A DNA stretch of 64,000 nt from Rhynchosporium graminicola (taxonomy: Eukaryota; Ascomycota; Leotiomycetes; Helotiales; Ploettnerulaceae): the NCBI GenBank assembly GCA_900074885.1, contig FJUW01000009.1:310001-374000 (forward strand), in the 5' to 3' direction. Numbering within the stretch: the stretch's first letter is position 1; each line of letters opens with the position of its first letter. Positions 48,707-60,124 of this stretch are shown piece after piece. The notes under the pieces were generated by a model, which saw only the letters and a list, made by a program, of their open reading frames with translations, was not told the DNA's origin and did no database searches. A program made the translations under genes and the position numbers.

Positions 48707-49681
48707 GTGTTGAAAAAAGAAAGTCAGGTGTTGGTTGGGCTTTGAAAATTATAATTTTTGATGGCCTGCGGGATGTTTACTTGCTTTTTGAGCAGCGCAA
48801 CATGGGCGGGTTGGAGTTGTAGGGTAGCGCCTGGATAACAATGTAGCGTTCTCTTGCCATTTTTCCATATTCCCTATACTATGTAGGATAGGCAAAAAAA
48901 TAAACTATAGCGATCGAAACGTAGAAAGAACTTGGACGTCGGTCGACCTTCGAAATATGTGAGAAACACCCCATCAAGGGCCCATCAAGGGTTAAATTCA
49001 CATGGCGCTACAATTTCTCACATTCACATTCTTGATCTGCTGTTTTAAGCTCTTTCCGAGCCGTTCCAAGTCACACTACTAGCAAAATGTCCCGGTAAGC
49101 TCACTTCACCACGACAAGTGATCCTTGTCAGTATCCGATTGAGGAAATAATTACACGAGACCAAGCAACGGCATTGAAAATTGGTGGATTGAGTATGATG
49201 TGCATTGAAGTATATGAGAAAACAGTACTTATCTTAACGCTTCAATATTCCTTCCTTCATTGGCTTCCGCCGCGAAGCTTTGCGATTGAAATTATGCGGA
49301 AGAGGGTTACGGGTGGTATCGTCCACACCTTATGTCCACACGGGCAATTTACGGAGCAAATTTCTATTTTCGACATTGTTCTATGGAAAACATTAATCGT
49401 GTTTAATGGCGATGTACAACCGTGGACGAGAGACCCCACCTGCGACTTCCTTCCATACAGTCGCTAGCTAGCTGAGCTAGACCTGAGTCATGGACGTAAG
49501 AAAGAATACCTGTCGGCATCAATGTGTAACGGCAACCACCACCCTTCGATAAGCACTATCTCACATCTCATTTTCTCATGTACAAAGCCAGTTCAGTCAA
49601 TCGATCTGTTACCCGCAATCTCAAAAAGAGTGCAATTGATAGAGGAGAGCTTGCTCTGCGCCTTCAAGTTTAATTGTAAAC
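48707..49681. other. Intergenic upstream of the aminotransferase
   Basis: Holds the 3' UTR of the WW-PhoD gene and the promoter of the next gene. An ATG directly followed by a gtaagc donor occurs at 49087; it may be a leader exon, but no matching downstream exon was found. Confidence 0.5.
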
Positions 49682-51552
49682 ATGAGTGGGAATGCAGTGG
49701 AGAGCTTGGTGAACCTCACCGATGCGGGGATCGAAGCTGCCAACCAGGCGGTCCGGGACGAGCCAGCTGTGAAAGAGCTCGATGCTTCCAAGGTGACTCT
49801 TACGAGGACTGAGAGCCCGAGAAAGGTACCGGAGGCCAATTCGGAAGAGTGAGTGGGTTTGATGTCCCTCCATCCTCCTTGCTTGGGGAAGCTTGAGATA
49901 GAGCTTCGATCGATCTCTACAAGATCCGTTGATATAACACGCTTACTGATTTCAAATAGAGTATGGGATATGAAAACTTGCACAGACCATAGTAAGTCAC
50001 TCCAGCCTGCATTTACCAATGTTCGAGATAATCAGCTTTGGGTCTATGAAGATTGTGTACTGACGTCTTCAAGTGCTTATGGTAAAATGGACCTCTACTC
50101 AAGGATGGCACGCCCCAGAGATTAAGACGTATGGACCACTGACCATGTCTCCAATTGCATCTTGCCTCCATTACGCAACGCAGTGTTTTGAGGGTATGAA
50201 ATTCTATCGAGGCTACGATGGAAAACTGCGACTCTTCCGCCCAGATAAGAACTGTGCTAGGCTCTTGATGAGCGCTCAGAGAGTCGCTCTACCACCGTTT
50301 GATCCCGTGGAGCTGGAGAAGCTGATCAAGGCTTTCTTGAAGGTCGATGGACCGAGTAAGTCCTGCCTTACCCCTATCATTTCGTCCTACTAAGCACGAC
50401 ATCTGAGACCAAGGAGAAACACACGATGAGAGACTGATGCCCCGGTAGAATGGCTCCCGAAAAGCCAACCAGGATCTTTCCTGTACATTCGACCGGCCAT
50501 CATTGGTAATGGGCCTGAGATTGGTGTCACGGCTCCAGGAGAAGCTCTTCTGTTCGTTGTGGCTGTCGCTTGGCCTGACCTCTCTGGTTCTTCGAGACCA
50601 GGAAGTGCACCGAAGCCTCCTGGACTGAAATTACTCGCTTCGAAGAGCGATGTCAGGGCTTGGCCTGGTGGATTCGGATATGCTAAGGTTGGAGCGAACG
50701 TAAGTACACCTTTTTCCACATAGTCTAGGGTCGTTCAGGAGCCGTGAAGACGGATTTCCGAATGGGCACTTGACTAGGATTGACTTCACGTCTCCGATAC
50801 ACTTTGAAGCCTGTACTGATTCTATAAAAGTACGGACCGGCCTTCGTGGCTCATATGGAGGGACGAAAGGCAGGCTATGATCAAATTCTGTGGTTGCTGG
50901 GATCGGACTTCCAGGTCAGATTTTCTTCCCCAAGCTACGACTTCAAATTCGGCATGAAAAAAAATTGACACCTTCCAGGTAACCGAAGCAGGAGCCAGTA
51001 ATTTCTTCGTCATCTGGAAAACCAAAGAAGGGAAACTTCAGCTCGTGACAGCTCCTTTAGATTCCAAAATTATCCTCGACGGCATCACAAGGCGAAGTGT
51101 GGTTGAACTAGCTAGAGAGAGACTCATCGAAGGATCGAAATATCTCAGTGCTGAGGCACAAGCTTTGGAGGTTGTAGAGAGGACGTATACTATGATCGAG
51201 CTCGAGGAAGCTTGGACGGATGGTAGGCTTGTTGAAGCTTTTGTGTCGGGTACTGCTGTGAGTTGCTTACCCGTACTTGTTTCATGAAGGCGCAGGTGAG
51301 GCTTCTGCTGATTCAAAAATGGCTACAGTACTTCATCACGCCGTGCTCGGCTATCAGTTTCAGGGAGAAGGAGCTGGATATTCCGATGGGTGATGGGACG
51401 AGCGGGCATTATGCTACGCTGTTGAAGAAGGTATGGACACTTGTGATCGAAATCACCAGCTCTGCTTACTGATCATTGGTGTTTAGTGGTTGAACGATAT
51501 CAAGTATGGAAATGAATCTCATGAGTGGGGCGTCATAGTAGAGGAAGATTAG
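49682..51552 (+). CDS. BAT1: Branched-chain amino acid aminotransferase
   Basis: Eight exons, 49682-49848, 49960-49991, 50074-50355, 50449-50699, 50831-50914, 50979-51257, 51329-51430 and 51487-51552, give 420 aa with all phases closing. This PLP fold-type IV enzyme swaps amino groups between glutamate and Leu/Ile/Val and can also finish methionine salvage. Visible are VWDMKTCTDHMLMVKW, SCLHYATQCFEGMKFYRGYD, PGSFLYIRPAIIGNGPEIGV, the PLP-lysine region PGGFGYAKVGANYGPAF, GYDQILWLLG, VTEAGASNFFVIW, DGITRRSVVELAR and a C-terminal block ending WGVIVEED. Exon 2 is only 32 nt. The N-terminus lacks an obvious mitochondrial targeting helix, so a cytosolic form is likely, but that is a guess. The symbol marks the family, not a specific yeast ortholog. 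Confidence 0.93.
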
Positions 51553-52289
51553 AGATTAGATAGACCACCAAGATTACTGTAGAAATGCGAAACATCAGCA
51601 CATCTGATGAGCACAATCCCAACGATCCTGAAGCCTGGTAAGTGAGATTTGTGCCCGCGTGCTAACGAGGAGTCGATGAATAAGGAGCCTGAGAAACTCT
51701 CAGGCGTGATGTGTTGGAAAAGGACATCTAAGCGGATGCAGAGGAGAGGTCCTCATCTCGAGGGGGGTGTTTATACTGGGGCTGAGAGACGCTATGACGA
51801 ATGCCGATCTATTCCTTCCTCCTCGGGAACTTGAAGCAGTGAGTAAGCGAGATAGAGGGACCTCGATGGAAGTGGCTAAAATGCAAGTCGGAGCTCAGAA
51901 ATAAGGCGAGGATGCTCATGATCAGGTTAGCGAGCGCGAGTAAACACCCAATTAGCATGGCAGTTGTTTAGGTGCATATTGTGATATATGTTTAACAAAG
52001 ATTCCGTTATATGGACTTCATCTGACAGGAGAAGTTTAAGGTCCAATAAATGATGTTAATCCCCGATATCAGACAAATGCCTGGAGAGAAGCAGCATGCC
52101 ATGCAACTCGTAATGTCTGCTTACTCCGGGGATTGCAGGTGAAGAAGGGGTCGTAGTAGGGCTCAATTGCTCTGCATTTTCTTCGAAACTATCCCTCAAA
52201 CACTCCGCCTTGACTTCTATTGCTCTTCTTCTTCCTGCTCAATACCCTTTCATCACATATTCAACCACTTCCTTCTCCACAGCACCAAT
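51553..52289. other. Intergenic between aminotransferase and PMM pseudogene
   Basis: The last ~120 bases are pyrimidine-rich and look like a former leader of the phosphomannomutase copy. Nothing else recognised. Confidence 0.5.
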
Positions 52290-53203
52290 ATAGTAGACAA
52301 ATACCTAGCATTGAACGAGCGTCCAATCAAGAACACCATATGTCTCTTCGACGTCGATGGGACCCTCACCTATTCACGAGGTAAAGGCGCACCAGAAACA
52401 CTCTCCCTCCTATCCTCCCTCTCCACCGAAAACTATCCATCGGATTCGTCGGCGGTTCCGACCTCCCCGACGACAAGAACAACTCGGCACGCCCGCCCAC
52501 ACCTCCATAACCGATCTCTTCGATTACAGCTTTCTCGGAAAACGGACTCGCGGCCTACGAACACGGCACTCCTCTACCAACATAGTCATTCATCGGCTGG
52601 CTCGACGAAGAGAAGTATAAAAGAGCTGGTTAATTTCATCTTACGCTATTTTGCAGATCTGAATATCCTGATTAAGAGGGGGGCGGTTCTGGAGTTTAGG
52701 AATTGAATGGTTGATGTCATTCCGATGAGGAGGACTACTAGTATGAGGGAGAGAAGATGAATTCCAAGTCTTTGATCTGGAATACAAGATCTTGGAGAGT
52801 TTTATTTAGGCTTCAAGAGAGAAAATCGCGGATTTCGGGCTGACGTGAGTAAGCCCTTTGCAAATCTACGTGCTGTGTCACTAGGTTGTGATGCGTCTAA
52901 GAAGTTAATCTGCTGACATGAGAGGCAATATTGTCGGATACAGGTGTTCTATCCGAGGTCAAATATCCTTCGACGTCTTCTCCACGGGCCACGGGCTGAG
53001 ATAAGAGGTTTTGCCTGCAGCTTTTAGAGAGGGAAGTGCAGCAGGTAAACGGCGTCGAGTATACCAATGTACATCTCTTTGGCGATAGTACTGAGGTTGG
53101 TGGGAACGATTATGAGATTTTTAGTGATCCTAGGACGATTGGTCATTCGGTGGGGGGTTTTGAGGATACGATGGCGTAGGTGAGGAGGTTGTTCGATCTT
53201 TGA
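52290..53203 (+). pseudogene. SEC53: Phosphomannomutase (SEC53/PMM-type) pseudogene
   Basis: Fragments of one phosphomannomutase appear in order but in shifting frames. From 52311: LNERPIKNTICLFDVDGTLT, with the catalytic DVDGT intact. Then GFVGGSDLPDDKNN (52441), FSENGLAAYEHGTPLPT (TAG) SFIGWLDEEKYK (~52530-52617), KELVNFILRYFADLNILIKR, VGYRCSIRGQISFDVFSTG (~52930) and VHLFGDSTEVGGNDYEIFSD plus RTIGHSVGGFEDTM (~53070-53175), ending LFDL-stop at 53203. The start position carries ATA where ATG is expected, at least four frameshifts and several stops are present, and one intron (gtgagt ... cag, ~52846-52923) is still there. An intron-containing copy argues for DNA-level duplication rather than retroposition. 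The enzyme makes mannose-1-phosphate for GDP-mannose and is essential, so an intact copy should exist elsewhere. Confidence 0.85.
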
Positions 53204-54064
53204 TTAGCGAGATTTCGGGTGTGGATGAAAGGAATGGATGATGACGATGTGCGATGCCGCAAATTGTCATGTTATTTTTCGAGAGTTGGGGCTGGTCGAA
53301 TACGTCTTGGGTAATGTAAACCTATCAACTAATAGTCACGGTATTCAAGTAAGATATCTCATAACCCTTACATTATGCTATTATTATGCTTGAATTTCGC
53401 TTACTTACTGGAAGAATTCTATTCCAAAGCCCTTGGTCCTCTCACTCTACAGAACCTCGGAAGTACACAGATAGTCAGGAAAGCGATGGGAGCAGCTACG
53501 ATGAGCTGTAGCTGCCGCCGCCCCCCAGAGCTCGTATTGATATGACTGTCTCTGCAACTTCCTTCTTTTTTATGAAACGATGATTAATGGAACAAGACAT
53601 AAATGACCATCGCTAGAGTATAAGAATAGGGCTCAATGGCTACAACGGGCTTCGAGGCTGTCTAGATCCGCGTTGCGGCGTTCGGTCCAGAGAAGCCACG
53701 GCAGTTGTCTACTGGACTTCTGTGAACGGTCCGTGACTCTCTCGGATCTCTCTGTCTCTCGAATTAAAGTCGGATAGCAGTTTAGTGACTTTGTATACCT
53801 CTCTCTTGAAAGAATGTTGCTGTTCTGTTCAAATGAGATCTAATCGGTGAAGGGAATATGAAGAAATACTGAGCGAGCTGAAGCTTCACTTCGCCAGAGG
53901 CGAATTTGACTTGCTTTGCTTATCACCACCATATTAGGATTTGGAAGTCGATTTGTTGAATATGTCTTGGCCTAGACGTAATTATCTTGCATCACGGCCG
54001 TAAATAGATATCTCCATCCCAGGTATTTTCAATTTACATCTCCCTATGCCGTGTAATGCACCAC
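53204..54064. other. Intergenic, no gene recognised
   Basis: Between the PMM pseudogene and the 3' end of the acid phosphatase. Contains stop-rich sequence and no recognised feature. Confidence 0.6.
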
Positions 54065-55909
54065 CTAAGCCTTAGCAATAGGCGAACTAGCCACAGCAGC
54101 AAGCCTCTTCTTGTTTACCAATCTAAACCCACCAACCAACAAAAATAATGCCTCAAGACCTAAAATAACAGCCAATGTGACCATCGCACCGATCACACCA
54201 GCTACAACCTTAGAAATACCTCCTCCTGAGCTCGGTGAGGGTGTAGCAGAAGAAGGCGAAGAAGAAGTCGTCGCACTTCTAGCGCAAAGTCCCTCAGTAT
54301 TACCACACTGAGCGCACCAGGTTTCCTGGTCTCCGATAGAAAACTTATTCATTTCCGAAACGAAAGTCGTCCATGGTAAGACAGTCTTTGATTGACCGAA
54401 GAGCGGGTAGGTGGTGAGTGGGTTAGCGGCAGCGGAGCCATTAGAGAAGAGGAAGCGGACGGAGATGTCCTCCACTTTCGGGTACGATGTATTGGATACC
54501 GTGGCGTTAGTGACGAGCTCGAAAGACATCGAGGAAGCGTAGTCTACGACTGCGGTGAAGTTCTCTGATACGGCTGGGAGTTGAGCGAGGCCGAAGAAAG
54601 AGAGAAAAGATGCGTAAGCTCCAAATTGGATCCCAACTGGCACTTTGCTCTTTCCAACAATCGTTTGGTTTAGTTGCTGAACAACTTGAGCAGCTAATGT
54701 GGAGCCGGCGATGGCGCGGATAGACTCAGATGCGTTGTATGCTAGGTTGAACTCATGGTCATCTGCTAAGGTCTTCAGTTGGAATACAGTCTCGCTGCTG
54801 AGGAGTTCGCTAGATGGTATGCTACTGTTGTGGATCAGAGCCACATTCACATAATCAGAGACTGTGAATATCAGTACATGTCACAAGGTAAGAGGTAAAA
54901 AGGTGGCTTTAGGATGCTTCTTACTGGTGTATGCGTTCTTGAATGAATTATTAGCTGAAGTGAAGATACCCTTTACCACAGGGAGAAGGTTAGAGTAAAA
55001 TCCAGCAGTGGCATCAAGTTTCTCCTTGTACTCCTTAGAAAAGAAGTAATTGTTTGAGCTGACAATGGCCTTGTTGCACCCAGACTGTCCCTGCCTATTC
55101 AGATCGCAAGGTTAGTTTGCTTCTTTAGGTAATGTTTGGAGTATGCAGAGTAAGCATGTCTCGAAAGCAGGAACATATCCCAACCCCGGGATCCGCTGGA
55201 TAGGTCGATTGAATTGCGAGAAACTGACACTTACAGCCAACCAGAATTCTCGGAATTGGTACCGCTAGAAGCAGAGCTTACCGAATTGACAGGAATGACT
55301 GTGAAGGAACCCGAGTCAGCATTCCGTAGTCAGAAAAGCGTCAAAAGGATCAAGATGGGACGAGAGTTGGGATTTTGATGCAGGATGAGGGCATAGGCTT
55401 ATTCATACCCAGACACGCTCGGAAAGAGGGGAAAACCTCGGATAAAACCTACGTTGGAAGCCATTCAAAGGAGCTGAAACACTGGATCCATTGGCAAGAG
55501 ATTGCGTGCCTATTGTAGCTCCCACTGGTGGATAGAGACCTTGCAAGAACCCAGCTGCTGAGTTCTGAAGCACGGTATCGACGGGAGCTTCAACGCTCAA
55601 TTGAGAAGTCTTGACAATATCCGTAGCAAGGCCAAAGATAGGAGAAGATGCATCTGCATCTACATAGCGGTTACGGTAAAAGTTTCCCGCTTGCCAGACT
55701 TGCTGGTAACCCAGGTCTGTAAGTGATGTTGGGGGTATTGATTCTGAACGCAATTGAGGTAAGTAAATGTTTCCTTCAAGAACTCGGGAAGCAAGCGTAC
55801 TGGATGTGCGGTCTCCGTGACGGTGGAAGATGTAGACCCCGAGAACGGTTTCCTGTGCCTGGATGAGAGGCAGCAGGGAAGAGATGAATAGGAGCTGTTT
55901 GGCGAGCAT
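54065..55909 (-). CDS. Membrane-anchored histidine acid phosphatase
   Basis: Four exons, 55909-55453, 55298-55235, 55094-54925 and 54861-54065, give 495 aa. A signal peptide (~1-18, MLAKQLLFISSLLPLIQAQ) precedes the catalytic RHGDRT at 30-35, where His is the phosphoryl acceptor. The proton-donor motif appears as DDHEFN, i.e. HE in place of the commoner HD. Multiple N-x-S/T sequons (NQT, NFT, NAT, NTS, NGS) and Cys residues suit a secreted or lumenal enzyme. A Ser/Pro linker leads to one C-terminal transmembrane helix (VVAGVIGAMVTLAVILGLEALF) and a short basic tail, so the enzyme is anchored at the surface or in a vacuole/ER membrane. It would release phosphate from organic esters. Intron 1 (154 nt) is long for this region. 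The promoter holds CACGTG. Confidence 0.88.
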
Positions 55910-56922
55910 GATGAATGATTGAAATTCTCGAGATGAGTGAAAACTCCTCCGAAGACCACAATATGCAAAAGGCCACAGACTTTTTAAAGGACTTATATAC
56001 TAACCGTACCACGACAGAAATGAAAGGTTGAAAGGACCGCACGAGAAATATATAACGGGCTTACAGTAGCTCGACGTCGTGCATCACGTGTCAGGCAGGC
56101 AGGCAGGATAAGAGAACTGCAAAGATGCACAGTCAACCTGACAACTCCATGGAGTCCGGTTCTGGCCAATTGCAATGACCCGGACCCACCAAAACCGACT
56201 CCCACTTTTTCATCTCATCGATGCAATCCGTCTCCGCTAACCGTTTCTATTGGGCAGTTCGATGTGACGTCCCCTCCTCAACTCCCTGGATGACCAATCG
56301 CAGAGATGGTTTCTTGCCGAAGCCGCACCGTTCTGTTAATCCCCCCTAGCGGCAGGACGCCGTTGAGGGTGAGCTTGTTTATCGCCGAGGAGGACGGCGT
56401 CCTTTGCGGAGAGGTAAGGAAGGCTTCAATCGCAGGTGAAACAAACTCCGAATCATTTCCCAAATGCCACCCTGCGCGAATGATCCGAGTTCGAGAAACA
56501 TTTGATTGTTCCGCTCATGCTCATAGGTGCTGATGATGCAGATGAGCTGAGCAACGGGAGTGGAGAAGAGGCTCAAAGTCGGAGATAGAATGACGTCTGG
56601 ATACTTATCTCTGCCGGTGCGCACAAGCGAGCTTGACTGTGGAGCTAGAGACAGGAGCCAAGAATGTAGGAATAATTTGCATACTGTATTGTATGTAGAT
56701 CATGAAAAGCTTGACAATTATTATTATCTCTCTCAGGCAAGAATCAGACTCTACAATTACCAAGCCTTAGACTATCGACCATCGATAGCCTTCTCACGGC
56801 TCTGGTCATCGAGTTCAATTTCAACCTGCTGATAATAGTGTGCAAAATCGGTCAAAATGTGGGTATAAAACAGACGGAACCAAGAACACCAAGTACATCA
56901 GTTCACGCAAATACTTCAGGGC
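55910..56922. other. Intergenic upstream of acid phosphatase
   Basis: Holds the acid phosphatase promoter, a (GGCA)n run at 56092-56104 and the 3' UTR of the permease. No gene recognised. Confidence 0.6.
56085..56090. promoter_or_regulatory. CACGTG E-box upstream of acid phosphatase
   Basis: A CACGTG palindrome lies 176 bp upstream of the acid phosphatase ATG. Pho4/NUC-1-type bHLH proteins bind this core, and the window encodes such a protein at 145-2203. A single 6-mer is expected by chance about once per 4 kb, so support is modest. Confidence 0.4.
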
Positions 56923-58865
56923 CTAGCAAAGAGTCTTGTAACCCCTCTTCCATCGCGGCCAAGCAGCTCGCTCCGTCTGCTCTTCCGCAATGAGCGCCGG
57001 AAGGTTGAGTTCCCTCCTACCCGTCGTCAAATCCATATCTTTCGAACGCATAATCGACGTCTTGAAATAGAACTTATAGCACAGATAGAACATGATAACG
57101 ATCGGAGCCGCCAGGTAAGCCAAGAAGAAGTGTTTTACCTGCTGGGCGCTGGTCAACCGCTCGTAACCTACGGGAAAAGCTCCAGTCCAGAACTGGGCTA
57201 CTAAAACCAAAAAGTTGAATGTGAAGCCTATCCAGGACCCAAACACACCAGGTTGAGATCTGAATGCTAGTTGGTCGAGGGTGTGCCCTTGGGCTTTCCA
57301 GGCACGCCTAAATCTGATATGTGAGAGGCAGATCGAACCCCATGTGAATATGGATGATAGGCCTGAGAGAGCCAGCATCCAGTCGAGGATCGTCCCTTGT
57401 GATCCGGAATCTGCGACAAAAGCGACTAGACCCATGGATGATGCGAAACATATCGCAAGGAGAGGTCGGCCTTTGCGATCTATGTAGCTGAGGAATTTTG
57501 GAGCTTGGCCTTGATCTGCTAGGGCAGCAAGTGTTCGAGAAGAACCGAATATGGCGGAATTTCCGACGGAAAGTACAGCAATTAGGATGACAACATTCAT
57601 CACTGATGGTAATATTTCAATGCCGGCGTTGTTAATTGACTGCATGCTTCGTATCAGCAACACTCCTTCGAGCATACAACAAACAAATCGGAGCGAGGAA
57701 AAGTCGGAAGAGACCTACAATAACGAAAGGAGAAGCAGCGGCAATGGCATTGCCTCCCTTGAGTAGACGTGGCTCATCATATGGAACCAGCAGCCCAACC
57801 ACCGTTAAGCTAGCGATATAGAAAATAGAAATACGCCAAAAGACCTGCTTGATAGCAGTCGGTAGCGACTTGCGAGGATTTGCGGTTTCTGCTGCAGCAA
57901 GGCCCACCAGTTCTGTCCCCGCGAAGGCAAAAGCGGCTGTGACGAACACGCTGCAAAGTCCTTTGAAGCCGTTGTTGAACGCGCCTGGATTTGACCAATA
58001 TCTTCCACCGATATAGCCGCTATCAGGTCCTCCTCCACAGTTCAAAATGATACCAAGAAGACTTGTCTTGTCAGGATCGTCATTCCAAAGTGAGGATGAG
58101 AAGAGCTTACATAAATCCTATGACCGCGACGATCTTGACAAGTGAAAAGATAAACTCGGCTTCGCCATATCCTCTCACTCCGAACATGTTGATAGTAACG
58201 ATGAGAACTAAGAATATGGAGACAAATATCGAATGCGGATATTTCTGCTGATCGTCCCAGTAATTGACCGTGATAGACGCCGCAATAATTTCGAGGGGAA
58301 GAACGCAAAGCCATTGCATAGCGTAATTCCAACCCATGGCGAATCCCCAGGCCGGATCCAGAAAACGAGTTGAATAAGCTGAGAAAGAACCAGCTACAGG
58401 AAAGAGAACTGCCATCTCACCAAGTGCGTGCATGGTACAGAAAAGCATGATTCCGACGAGCGAGAAACTGATCAGTAAAGAGGCAGGACCTCCAGCTTCG
58501 AGAGCCTTTCCAGATGCAACAAATAGACCAGTCCCGATAGAACCTCCGATAGCAATCATTTGTAAATGCCTGCCCTTCAATTTCCGCGCCAGGGGAGAAT
58601 TGGCTGTATTCTGAGCCGCCGCTTTGGAGTGGAATACATGTCCATTGGCTCCAATCACCCCATCCGGAGTGATTTTCAGATTCGGATCGCGCTTGAACGA
58701 CTCAATGATACGCCGGAAGTAGGGTTGGTGAACAATTGTCGTCTCTTCGTAATTTGGCTCCCTGACGCTTCCGCTAGCGTAGCTCGGAATAGTCGCTTTG
58801 TCCGCCTTGTCCTTAGGATATCCATGGCATTGCTCTATGTCCGCTTCTACGTCTCTGTCGCTCAT
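56923..58865 (-). CDS. Amino-acid permease (GAP1-like, AAT/YAT family)
   Basis: Three exons, 58865-58111, 58061-57719 and 57639-56923, give 604 aa. This is a plasma-membrane proton-coupled amino acid importer. After a ~110-residue cytosolic N-terminus come LKGRHLQMIAIGGSIGTGLF, the TM1 signature, then 12 hydrophobic segments including ITINMFGVRGYGEAEFIFSL-type TM5-TM6 (read VTINMFGVRGYGEAEFIFSL), FVTAAFAFAGTELVGLAAAE in TM6-loop, NNAGIEILPSVMNVVILIAV and SSRTLAALADQGQAPKFL. All match the YAT family. The C-terminal tail ends RAAWPRWKRGYKTLC. The frame stays open upstream to 59039 only from non-ATG or weaker starts; MSDRDVEAD is preferred. Substrate range (general versus specific) is not readable. 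GATA sites in the promoter suggest nitrogen control. Confidence 0.93.
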
Positions 58866-60124
58866 CGCCCCTGCCCGGGCTCGTATGCGCGACGCCAGCT
58901 TGAGATGTCCCAGGTATGTCACCGAATTATGGAGTTTCGATTTCACTGGGCTCTTCAGGCCCCTCTCCACCATCCTCCGCAACCCAAAAGCACACGTACG
59001 ATGACTCCCAGAGCGGAGGATATCCGAAACTGTTTCCACACCCCGTAGAGATGATGATTATGTCGTTGAGAGCCTCGAGTGGTAATCGGACTGAACTATA
59101 TGCATATACGGCGCAGCGGACTCGATGTTCGGCGTGTACTAACTACAAGTCGGGACGGAGTAGCTTAACCAGCAGTGAGAGTGTCTATTCGTGTCCGATG
59201 ACGAGGGCAACGGCCTCAATCCACAGTCCATTCGAACATAGAGTCTCACCATGTGATGAAAAAGGCAAACCAGATTTCAATTGAAGGATCGAATGGACGT
59301 CCAGCCCCAGCAGCCCTCCAAACTCTATATATCGTTGCCCAGACAAGGCTCAGCCCTGGCTCAACTCCTCTGGGATGATAACCTTATCCCATGTGTGAAG
59401 TGGGCTTGTTAAGTTGTGATAGGCTGCAAGAATGACAGGCGTCCGTCCGTCCCAAGGCCGTGGCACCAGATCACGGACAACTCCACATTTTATGTCAAAC
59501 TCTCCGAAGTCTCTCATTGTTCGGGAAACCAGCAGCTTGGTAGATGGACTATGATTCCGCTTGTAAGATAATTCGGAATGTCTAAGAGCATTATTAAAAT
59601 TTGCAAGACATATTTGTCGTCTTTAGGTTCACTGCTTGACCTGTTTTTTGATTGTTTATAGTTTGCCAACAAGCGCTAGGTAAATTGCCTAGTCTTGGCG
59701 AAGCGAGAAATGGCCAATTAATAATGCTCAAGGTCGCAAGTCGATTCCAAAGTCACGAAACTATACAGAACATTGAATAGAGTAGGATCCATCGTCATAG
59801 AACTTTTTGATGACTTTTCTCGTGTGATAATGTTGCGAGGCTCTGGGGTTCGCTTCGCCGTAGATGCACCTGCCTGGCTTTGCGAGAAGAAGCACCATGA
59901 ACTGGTATTGGTAGAGCATGACTTGTCCTTCTGTGCAAAGCTCCCTGCAAAGCTAATCTGGAGGCAACATGAACTACAAGATGTCCCTCTGGAGATCGTA
60001 GACATCCCATTATCACAAGTCATCGACCCTTGACCTATGTGAATTATAGGGTACAATATAAAAGTACAACTGTATCCTTCTCATTCTTCAGTTCGTCTAT
60101 ATTTACAATCCCTTTTCAAGCGCC
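58866..60124. other. Intergenic between permease and mannosidase
   Basis: Permease promoter and mannosidase 3' UTR. Opposed frames at 59718-60056 (-) and 59773-60033 (+) overlap and neither shows a known domain. Confidence 0.55.
59376..59388. promoter_or_regulatory. Paired GATA sites upstream of permease
   Basis: gatgataaccttatc holds a GATAA and an inverted TTATC three bases apart, ~515 bp before the permease ATG; another GATAA lies near 59567. AreA/NIT2-type GATA factors act on such pairs at nitrogen-permease genes. Control is inferred. Confidence 0.35.

Noticed and set aside
49087..49100. ATG followed directly by a gtaagc donor upstream of the aminotransferase
   Set aside because: No downstream exon in phase was found; it may be a leader exon but cannot be supported.
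59718..60056. Cys/Ser-rich 112-codon frame, minus strand, and its plus-strand shadow
   Set aside because: Lies in the 3' region of the mannosidase gene; no signal peptide and no regular Cys spacing convincing for a small secreted protein.
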